This document shows positions 15,071-21,624 of a DNA stretch of 44,668 bases, in pieces. The number at the start of each line of letters is the position of its first letter. The first letter of the stretch is position 1. Source of the DNA: Chloroflexota bacterium (GTDB taxonomy: Bacteria > Chloroflexota > Anaerolineae > Anaerolineales > VGOW01); contig VGOW01000030.1 of the NCBI GenBank assembly GCA_016875735.1, forward strand, positions 1-44,668, in the 5' to 3' direction. The notes beneath the pieces are model-generated. The model made no database searches and had not been told where the DNA came from. It worked only from the letters and a program-made list of their open reading frames with translations. The position numbers and the translations under genes were made by a program.

Positions 15071-16234
15071 ATGTTCTCCTCGCGCCTCCACTGGAATCTC
15101 ACTCCCAACCAACTCCTCGAAACACTCGCCGCCAAACGCGCCGCCGGAATCGACATCCTCGACCTCACCGAATCGAATCCCACTCGCGCCGGATTCGTTT
15201 ACGACGACACTGAAATACTGCGCGCCCTCGCCCAACCTAAATCGCTCCTCTACCAACCTTCCCCGCGCGGCCTGCCCGCCGCCCGCGCCGCCGTCGCCGA
15301 CTACTATCGCGATCGGGGCCGCGAGATCGATCCCGACTCCATCTTTCTCGCCGCCAGCACCAGCGAGGCTTACGGCTGGCTCTTCAAACTGCTCGCCGAT
15401 CCCGGCGACGAAATCCTCGTGCCCCAACCCGGCTACCCCCTCTTCGACTTTCTCACCGCGCTGGAGTCGGTTCGTCAGATTCCGTATCCTCTGCGCTACG
15501 ACGACTCCGCCGGATGGCAGATCAACTTCGAACGACTGCAAGCCGCCATCGGCCCGCGCACACGAGCCATCGTCGCCGTCAACCCCAACAACCCGGCTGG
15601 GGTGTTTCTCAAACAGCGCGAGCTGGCGGCGCTCAACGCGCTGTGCGCCGAGCGCAGACTTGCCTTGATCGTGGACGAAGTGTTCTCCGATTACGGTTGC
15701 GGCAAAGACGAGGCGCGGGTGGAAACTACGGCGGGCAACGAGGGGGCGCTCACCTTTGTGTTGAGCGGACTCTCGAAGGTGGCCGGTTTGCCGCAAGTGA
15801 AGTTGGGGTGGATTCAGATCAGCGGCCCGCAAACGGTGGCCGCCGAGTCGGCGTCCCGACTCGAATTCATCGCCGACGCTTACCTCTCGGCGTCGGCCAG
15901 TGTTCAACATGCCGCGCCGATTCTGCTCGCGAGTCGATCATCCATTCAGCAACAGATCATCGAGCGCCTCGACAGCAATCATCGCTGGCTCGAAACGCGC
16001 GCGCGCGCGAGCCTGCGCCGCGTGTTGAAGCGCGAGGGCGGCTGGTATGCAGTGATGGATTTTGCCGATTCTGTCGCCGACAGCGACCGCGCCCAGCGCT
16101 GGCTCGAAGAGTTCAACGTCTTCGTTCATCCCGGATACTTTTACGATTTCGCTCGCGAGGGTTTCGCCGTCGTCAGCCTGCTCACGCCCCCTCAAACATT
16201 CATGGCTGGCATTCAGCGCCTACTCGCCCCATGA
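15071..16234 (+). CDS. PLP-dependent aminotransferase, class I/II
   Basis: 387 residues of fold-type I. Visible marks are LTESNPTRAGF, YQPSPRGLPAARAAVADYY, SIFLAASTSEAYGWLFKLL, EILVPQPGYPLFDFL, IVAVNPNNPAGVFL (the pyridine-ring contact region), VDEVFSDYG and the Schiff-base Lys in LSGLSKVAGLPQVKLGW. The Arg that binds the substrate carboxylate is expected in the C-terminal part. The amino acid substrate cannot be assigned. Last gene of the plus-strand run. Confidence 0.9.
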   Translation: MFSSRLHWNLTPNQLLETLAAKRAAGIDILDLTESNPTRAGFVYDDTEILRALAQPKSLLYQPSPRGLPAARAAVADYYRDRGREIDPDSIFLAASTSEAYGWLFKLLADPGDEILVPQPGYPLFDFLTALESVRQIPYPLRYDDSAGWQINFERLQAAIGPRTRAIVAVNPNNPAGVFLKQRELAALNALCAERRLALIVDEVFSDYGCGKDEARVETTAGNEGALTFVLSGLSKVAGLPQVKLGWIQISGPQTVAAESASRLEFIADAYLSASASVQHAAPILLASRSSIQQQIIERLDSNHRWLETRARASLRRVLKREGGWYAVMDFADSVADSDRAQRWLEEFNVFVHPGYFYDFAREGFAVVSLLTPPQTFMAGIQRLLAP

Positions 16235-16241
16235 GCCTCAC

Positions 16242-16272
16242 AAAAAAAGCCAGCCCCCTCTCGAAGGCTGGC
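16242..16272 (-). terminator. Rho-independent terminator of the cupin gene
   Basis: Stem GCCAGCC/GGCTGGC with a 10-base loop, followed on the minus strand by seven T (16242-16248). It lies between the convergent aminotransferase and cupin genes. Confidence 0.85.
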
Positions 16273-16279
16273 CCTCTGA

Positions 16280-16594
16280 CTACTGCTTCCTAAAATCTTC
16301 CCTCGGTGGGCTGAACGCATCCAGCGCCGTGCTGGCCTCCAACGCGCGCGCCGCGTGCGGCACATTCGACGGCAGATGCAGACTCTCGCCGGCCGCCACG
16401 ATCACCGCTTTGCCGTCCACTGTGAATTCAAAACGCCCGCTGACAACGTAACTGATCTGCTCATGCGGATGCGAGTGTGCCGGAACCGCCGCTCCCGCCT
16501 CGAAGCGCACTTCGACGAGCATCAGCTTCTCGCCGTCGGCTTTGATGCGCCGTTTCACCCCCGCCATCATCTGCACCCATTCCGATTCAGCCAT
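16280..16594 (-). CDS. single-domain cupin protein
   Basis: 104 residues, the size of a minimal cupin. Motif 1 is AHSHPHEQISYVVSGRFEF (metal ligands His, His, Glu or Gln) and motif 2 is LPSNVPHAARAL, so a metal-binding beta-barrel is likely. Substrate unknown; such proteins often act in sugar or dioxygenase chemistry or as sensors. The start at 16594 is set by the AGGAGGAGG directly in front. The longer frame would run into an AACCACCC octamer repeat (16606-16625) that separates it from the EF-G gene. Co-transcription with EF-G is possible. Confidence 0.85.
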   Translation of the reverse strand: MAESEWVQMMAGVKRRIKADGEKLMLVEVRFEAGAAVPAHSHPHEQISYVVSGRFEFTVDGKAVIVAAGESLHLPSNVPHAARALEASTALDAFSPPREDFRKQ

Positions 16595-16625
16595 CCTCCT
16601 CCTAACCACCCAACCACCCAACCAC

Positions 16626-18698
16626 CTATTCCTCTTCCTTGCCCTTTTCCTTCTTGGCCGCCGCAATAATCTGCTGGGTCAAGTGAGTCGGCACCACTTC
16701 GTGCCGCAGGTAATTCATCGAGAACACACCGCGCCCCTGTGTGATGGATCGCAGATCGGTCACGTAACGCATCATCTCGGCCATCGGCACTTCCGCCGTC
16801 ACCACGCTCTTGCCGCTGTCCTGCTCCATGCCCTGCACCCGCGCTCGCTTCGTGTTCAAATCGCTCAACACATCGCCCATGTTCGATTCGGGCACGGTGA
16901 TCTGCACCTGCATGATCGGCTCCAACAGCACCGGCCCGGCGTCGTTCACCGCCAACTTGAATGCCTCGCGCCCGGCGATCTCGAACGCAATCGGCTTCGA
17001 ATCAACTTCGTGCATCTTGCCGTCGTACACAATCACCTTCACATTGCCCATCGGGTAACCGGCAATCACGCCCTGCTCCAGCGTGGCCTTGATGCCCTTC
17101 TCTATCGGCGGCAGGTACGACTTGGAAAGATTCATGCCCACCAATTCATCGTCGAACTCGAACTCGGCCTCTTTCAACGGCTCGATGCGCAGATGCACTT
17201 CGCCGAACTGCCCCGCGCCGCCGGTCTGCTTCTTGTGCCGATACTGCGCCTGGCTCTTGCGGGTGATCGACTCGCGGTACGGCACCTTCGGCGTTTCGGT
17301 GAGGATGCCCGCGCCGAACTTCGACTCGGCCCGGCGGATGGCAACGTCGATGTGCTGATCGCCCATGCCTTCGAGCAACGTTTGCTTCGTGGATGACTCG
17401 GTGCGCCAATGGAGAGTCAAATCCTCTTCGCACAACTTAGTGAGCGTCGGCCCCAGTTTCGTCGCGTCGGCCTGAGTCTTGGGGTGAACGGCCACCGAGT
17501 ACAGCGCCGCCGGGTACGCGGGCATGGGCAGTTTGATCGGATGGGTTTTGTCGCCGAGCGTGTCGCCCGTCGTGGTGGCGTTCAGTTTCGCCACCGTGCA
17601 CAGATCGCCCGCGTGCAGCTGCTTCACCGAAATCTGCTCTTTGCCGCGCATCACGTGCAGGGTGCCCAGCCGCTCTTCCGCGCCCTTGCTGTGATTCCAC
17701 ACCCGCGTATCGGAACTGAGCACACCAGAATACACGCGGAGGTAAGTCATCTTGCCCACAAACGGATCGGCGGTCGTCTTGAACGCATAAGCCGAGAGCG
17801 CGGCAGTATCGGCGGCGGCCACTTCCTCATCGCCGCCCTTGCCCTCGCCGTGCGGAACCGGGATCTCGGTGGGCGAAGGCATGTAGCGAGTGATCGCTTC
17901 GAGGATCGGAACGATGCCGATGTTGCCGGTGGCCGAAGCCACCAACACCGGCACGAACGTGCCGTTGTCCACCGCTCGCTTGAAGCCGTGTTTGATCTCG
18001 TCGTTGGTCAACTCTTCGCCGCCGAGATATTTTTCCAGCAGGGCATCTTCGCCTTCGGCGGCGGCTTCCATCATGGCAATGTGAGCAGCGTTCGCCGCTT
18101 CGATGTATTCGGGGGGAATGTCGGCAACTTCGCCCTTGGCGCCCTTGCGCCCTTTCATCGAAAGGATGCCGATGGCGCCCTTGAAGTCGTGCTTCTCGCC
18201 CCACGGCAACTGCACCGGCACCAGTTTGGTGTTCTTCGAAAGCGCTTGCACCGATTCCAGCGCGCGCTGGAAGTTGGCGTTCTCGCGATCCATTTTGTTG
18301 ATGACCACGAAGCGAGGCAGTTTGAGTTCATCGCAATACTGCCACACCAATTCGGTGCCCACTTCCACCCCGGCCACCGCGTCCACCAGAACAATGGCCG
18401 CGTCGGCCACGCGCAGCGCGCTCTTCACTTCACCCACAAAGTCGGTGAAGCCCGGCGTGTCTAAAATATTGACTTTGTGGTTGTCGAATTCCAGAGCGAT
18501 GAGAGAAGTGCTCACCGAAATTTTGCGGCGCTGTTCCTCGTCGTCGAAGTCCGAAGTCGTCGTTCCATCTTCGATCTTGCCGAGACGGGTGGCGGCCCCG
18601 GTGTTGTAAAGCATCGCTTCGACCAGCGAGGTCTTGCCCGACCCGAGGTGCCCGACCAAAGCGACATTTCTAATGCTCTCTGTTCCATGCTCTTTCAT
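16626..18698 (-). CDS. elongation factor G-like GTPase (paralogous EF-G)
   Basis: 690 residues with the full five-domain EF-G plan. The GTPase motifs deviate from canonical EF-G: P-loop GHLGSGKT (16-23), switch II DTPGFTDF (80-87) instead of DTPGHVDF, and NKMD at 134-137. The catalytic His of the translocase is therefore replaced by Phe. Domain II-V marks include GDLCTVAKL, GMGDQHIDVAIRR, the loop SKSYLPPIEKGIKATLEQG and YVTDLRSITQGRGVF. This type is an EF-G paralogue rather than the main translocase; a housekeeping fusA beside rpsG/tuf is not in the window. Strong promoter and AGGAGG upstream. Confidence 0.9.
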   Translation of the reverse strand: MKEHGTESIRNVALVGHLGSGKTSLVEAMLYNTGAATRLGKIEDGTTTSDFDDEEQRRKISVSTSLIALEFDNHKVNILDTPGFTDFVGEVKSALRVADAAIVLVDAVAGVEVGTELVWQYCDELKLPRFVVINKMDRENANFQRALESVQALSKNTKLVPVQLPWGEKHDFKGAIGILSMKGRKGAKGEVADIPPEYIEAANAAHIAMMEAAAEGEDALLEKYLGGEELTNDEIKHGFKRAVDNGTFVPVLVASATGNIGIVPILEAITRYMPSPTEIPVPHGEGKGGDEEVAAADTAALSAYAFKTTADPFVGKMTYLRVYSGVLSSDTRVWNHSKGAEERLGTLHVMRGKEQISVKQLHAGDLCTVAKLNATTTGDTLGDKTHPIKLPMPAYPAALYSVAVHPKTQADATKLGPTLTKLCEEDLTLHWRTESSTKQTLLEGMGDQHIDVAIRRAESKFGAGILTETPKVPYRESITRKSQAQYRHKKQTGGAGQFGEVHLRIEPLKEAEFEFDDELVGMNLSKSYLPPIEKGIKATLEQGVIAGYPMGNVKVIVYDGKMHEVDSKPIAFEIAGREAFKLAVNDAGPVLLEPIMQVQITVPESNMGDVLSDLNTKRARVQGMEQDSGKSVVTAEVPMAEMMRYVTDLRSITQGRGVFSMNYLRHEVVPTHLTQQIIAAAKKEKGKEEE

Positions 18699-18749
18699 GT
18701 TGTGCGCTTGAGCCTCCTGTGGCGAGGGGTAAAAGAAAACAGTGGTACG

Positions 18750-18778
18750 ATTCTAGTCTAGTAACAATCGGAAGTCAA
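18750..18778 (-). promoter_or_regulatory. sigma-70 promoter of the EF-G-like gene
   Basis: On the minus strand TTGACT (18773-18778), a 17-base spacer and TAGAAT (18750-18755). A leader of about 50 bases with AGGAGG precedes the ATG at 18698. It is the best consensus promoter in the window. Confidence 0.8.
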
Positions 18779-18787
18779 AGCATGGCA

Positions 18788-18868
18788 AAAATAGCGGATA
18801 GCGAATGGCGAATGATCCTCAGCCTGCGCAACACCCTCTGGCTTCCGCCCTCTGACTTCTGACTCCCG
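18788..18868. repeat. heptamer repeats between EF-G and the methyltransferase
   Basis: Two blocks: CGGATAG-CGAATGG-CGAATGA (18791-18812) and a CTCTGACTTCTGACTCC block (about 18850-18866). The second shares its unit with the hairpin at 4240-4286. No promoter is clear in this gap. Confidence 0.65.
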
Positions 18869-18875
18869 GCCCCTG

Positions 18876-19490
18876 ATGCGCCGCCTCGTCTTCGCTTTCC
18901 TCTACGCCTTCACCCGCCCCCGTTGGGACACGAACATCACCCCGCCCGAACTTGTCGATCTCATTGAGGCGCAAAAACTCCCGCCGGGCCGCGCGCTCGA
19001 TCTCGGCTGTGGCACCGGCACAAACGTCATTTACCTTGCGCGGCATGGCTGGCAAGCAGTGGGCATAGATTTTGTGGGCAGGGCCGTTGCCGAAGCCAAA
19101 CGCAAAGCGCGGGCGAACGGAGTGCGCGCGGAGTTTTTTCAAGCCGATGCCACGCGTTTGGAGTTCTTACAGCCGCCATTCGATCTCGCCTTCGACATCG
19201 GATGTTTCCACAGCATCCCCGCCGACCGCCGCGCGCATTACCTCTCCGGCCTCGCCCGGCTTCTCCGCCCCGGCGGACTCTTCCTCTGCTATGCTTTCAA
19301 GCCCTCAGCCCCCATGGGCGGCCTCGAACCGGATGAAGGCCATCTCATTCAATTCCATGTTTGCCGAAACCGTGCCCTCGCGCTGGCGGGCCGAAGTGGT
19401 CGGGCGGCGCAACGCGCTCATGTCGGCCAGCCTCATGCTCACCACGTTATCTGTGCGGTGAACTGTTGGACCGAGTCGCCTTCCCATTGA
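18876..19490 (+). pseudogene. class I SAM methyltransferase, C-terminus lost by fusion to MFS sequence
   Basis: The first ~153 residues form a normal Rossmann methyltransferase: ALDLGCGTGTNVIYLARHGW (SAM motif, about residues 40-60), VGIDFVGRAVAEAKRKA, ADATRLEFLQPPFDLAFDIGCFHSI and LARLLRPGGLFLCYAF. After APMGGLEPDE (about 19334) the family sequence ends; the following residues are read from the MFS gene in a foreign frame and stop at 19488-19490. A deletion has therefore joined two genes. The core with SAM site is complete but the last strands of the sheet are missing, so activity is doubtful. Confidence 0.7.
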
Positions 19491-20185
19491 ACTATCAGAT
19501 CGTATTCGGAATCGGCGCGGTGGGCGCGGCCATGTCCACCTTTCATCTCGGGCGCATCCACCCGCCCCCTGCCGCAGTGGCCGCCGCCACATCGAATCCC
19601 CAAACCGGTCTCTCGAATCACAAGCCGTTGATTCGCGCCGATCTCCTCCGCTCATCCTTCGGCCCTCTGCTCCTCGCTTACTTTTGCTTTTACGCTTCGC
19701 AGCACATTCCCGTCCCGCTCAACCCGCTCTTTCGGGTGCAAGTGCTTCATCTTTCCGATGGCGAGATCGGCATCGGCAACACCATGTTTTATGCCACGAT
19801 GACGGCCGCCTCCATGCTCCTGCCGCGCCTCACCGCCCGATACGGCCACCGCAAAGTGCTCATCGTCGGCTCAATGTTTTACAGCGCCTATCCACTGCTC
19901 ACCGGCCTCGCGCAAGACTCGACACTGTTTTGGGCCGCCTCCCTCTCCGGCGGCGTCGTGTGGGGACTCACCAACGGCGGGCTGCTCAATCGGCTGATGG
20001 AGCGCGTGCCCGCCAACGACCGGCCGGCGCACATGGCTTGGCACAATGTCGTATTCAACCTCGGCATCCTCGGTGGATCATTGTTGGGCGCGGCGCTGAG
20101 CCATTGGGTTGGCCTGCGCTACGGCCTGCTCATCGCCGCCATCCTGCGCTTCGCCAGCGGCCTTGCCTTTTTGCTTTGGGCGTAG
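19336..20185 (+). pseudogene. MFS transporter remnant (C-terminal two thirds, with frameshift)
   Basis: From about 19336 a frame reads MKAISFNSMFAETVPSRWRAEVVGRRNALM and stops at 19461. The continuation CGELLDRVAFPLNYQIVFGIGAVGAAMSTFHLG lies one frame over and stays open to 20185. The second part has about seven membrane helices, with LLRSSFGPLLLAYFCFYASQHIP, GNTMFYATMTAASMLLPRL and YGHRKVLIVGSMFYSAYPLLTG. The expected N-terminal helices (about 130-150 residues) are absent, and the methyltransferase stands in their place. It should not give a working transporter. Confidence 0.75.
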
Positions 20186-20204
20186 CCCCCTCTGCAAAAT
20201 GATT

Positions 20205-20210
20205 TATACT
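20205..20210 (+). promoter_or_regulatory. -10 box of the AMMECR1 gene
   Basis: TATACT, followed by a leader of about 40 bases with GGGAGAG shortly before the ATG at 20252. No good -35 is seen. Confidence 0.45.
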
Positions 20211-20251
20211 TCCCTCAGCCGCCCGCCGTTCCAAAAGATGGGAGAGTCATC

Positions 20252-20845
20252 ATGTTGTCCGACTCGGATCGTTCCGCCCTCCTCTCCATCGCCCGCGAGG
20301 CGATCACCGCCGCCGCGAACCGCCGCCGCCCGCCACCCCTTGATCTCGACTCGCTCTCGCCGCCTCTGCGCGACATGCGCGCCACCTTCGTCACCCTCAC
20401 CGTCGATCACGATCTGCGCGGGTGCATCGGCGGCCTCGAGCCGCGCCTGCCGCTCGCGCTCGACGCGCAGGAACACGCGGTGAGCGCGGCCATGGACGAT
20501 CCGCGTTTCCCTCCGGTCATGCCCGCCGAAGTGCCGGAACTGCGCATCGAAATCTCGGTGCTCACCGTGCCCGAACCCGTGCCGCACAACACACCCGAAG
20601 AGCTTCTCGCCGCGCTGCGCCCCGGCATCGATGGCGTGATTCTGAAATCGATCTGGCGGCACAAAGCTACCTTCCTGCCGCAAGTGTGGGAGAAAGTGCC
20701 CGACCCCATTGTGTTCCTCGAAATGCTCAGCGAAAAAATGGGCGCGTCGCCCGACGCTTGGCGCTCACAAAACACGGAAGTGTATCGCTATCAAGTCGAG
20801 ATGTTCGAGGAGCCGGCGGGCAAAGGGCAACCGACTCATGAGTGA
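20252..20845 (+). CDS. amrA: AmmeMemoRadiSam system protein A (AMMECR1 domain)
   Basis: 197 residues of the AMMECR1 family: ATFVTLTVDHDLRGCIGGLEP (about 43-63) with the invariant LRGCIG, DPRFPPVMPAEVPELRIEISVLT, GIDGVILK and ATFLPQVWEKVPDP. In many genomes AmmeMemoRadiSam A goes with a Memo-like protein and a radical SAM enzyme; neither is in this window. The Cys of LRGCIG is a candidate active residue, but the reaction is unknown. The lipoprotein gene overlaps its last 8 bases. Confidence 0.9.
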   Translation: MLSDSDRSALLSIAREAITAAANRRRPPPLDLDSLSPPLRDMRATFVTLTVDHDLRGCIGGLEPRLPLALDAQEHAVSAAMDDPRFPPVMPAEVPELRIEISVLTVPEPVPHNTPEELLAALRPGIDGVILKSIWRHKATFLPQVWEKVPDPIVFLEMLSEKMGASPDAWRSQNTEVYRYQVEMFEEPAGKGQPTHE

Positions 20846-21521
20846 CCCTCGCCGCCATCCGCCATCCGCCATTTGCCACTTGCCACTTGCCGCCTGCCTC
20901 CTCCTTGCCTCCTGCGCCGCCTCCCCCTCCCTTCCCGAAATCGCTCCCCCGTTGGTGATCACCGTCGTCGTCACACCCACGGGCGGCGCGGCGATCGCGC
21001 GCTCCGCGTCCGCAACGGAGCCGGCTTCCCCCACATTGGCCGCCTCCGAGTCTCCGTATCCCGCGCCGTTTCAGGCCAGTGTGTCTGCCGTGTATCAAGA
21101 TTTCGAGCGCGGCTTCATGATCTATCTTTCAGATCGAAAAGCGATTTGGGTGTTCGTGCGTTCGATGGTGAGCAGTGGCACGACAGTATCGCCCGCCAAC
21201 TACGGCGCGTGGTTCGCCTTCGCCGACTCGTTTCAAGAGGGCGATCTCGAAACCGATCCGACGATCGTCGCGCCGCAAAATTTTCAGCAACCCAAACGCG
21301 GCTTCGGCAAAGTGTGGCGCGAAAACGCCGAAGTGCGCGATGGGCTCGGCTGGGCGCTGGATTTCGAGCGCCCCTACCAAACCACCGCCACCGATTTTTC
21401 TATCGGCGCGTTCGATTCGCCGGGCAACTACGCGCCGCAGTCGTTCATCCACACCCTCTCTGCCCTCGACGGCGGACTCATTCACGTGGACGAAGCCACA
21501 AAGGTTTGGAGCAAACCGTGA
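20838..21521 (+). CDS. lipoprotein with a C-terminal RGFGKVW-type domain
   Basis: 227 residues. Signal peptide with lipobox LLASC (Cys near residue 26), a Pro/Thr/Ala-rich spacer, then a domain with FERGFMIYLSDRKAIWVFVR, WFAFADSFQEGDLETDP and QPKRGFGKVWRENAEVRDGLGWALDFE. That W-rich pattern occurs in many exported Chloroflexota proteins and may bind cell-surface sugar, which is inference. It starts inside the AMMECR1 gene. The n- and h-regions of its signal peptide are encoded by a heptamer repeat (20848-20905). Confidence 0.75.
   Translation: MSDPRRHPPSAICHLPLAACLLLASCAASPSLPEIAPPLVITVVVTPTGGAAIARSASATEPASPTLAASESPYPAPFQASVSAVYQDFERGFMIYLSDRKAIWVFVRSMVSSGTTVSPANYGAWFAFADSFQEGDLETDPTIVAPQNFQQPKRGFGKVWRENAEVRDGLGWALDFERPYQTTATDFSIGAFDSPGNYAPQSFIHTLSALDGGLIHVDEATKVWSKP
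20848..20905 (+). repeat. heptamer repeat that encodes the lipoprotein signal peptide
   Basis: Units CGCCATC, CGCCATC, CGCCATT, TGCCACT, TGCCACT, TGCCGCC and TGCCTCC follow each other. Translated in this frame they give the HPPSAICHLPLAACLLLAS region. Similar CCGCCAT-type units are seen in the gap at 1730-1755. Confidence 0.7.
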
Positions 21522-21618
21522 AAGGATGAAGGCAGAAGGGTGAAGGATGAAATTCTCATCATTCATCACTCGTCATTCATCGCTCGTCATTCATCCTTCA
21601 TAATTCATCCTTCATCCT
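21522..21618. repeat. long heptamer hairpin between lipoprotein and glycosidase genes
   Basis: Left arm units GAAGGAT/GAAGGCA and right arm units TTCATCC/TTCATCA, with further drifting TCATTCA copies in the middle. The arms can pair over about 30 bases with register slips. The block fills the whole 103-bp gap, so no room is left for a separate promoter. Confidence 0.75.
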
Positions 21619-21624
21619 TCCCTC

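Noticed and set aside
17409-18464. Plus-strand open frame of 351 codons
   Set aside because: Antisense to the EF-G-like gene; His/Arg-rich without family marks.
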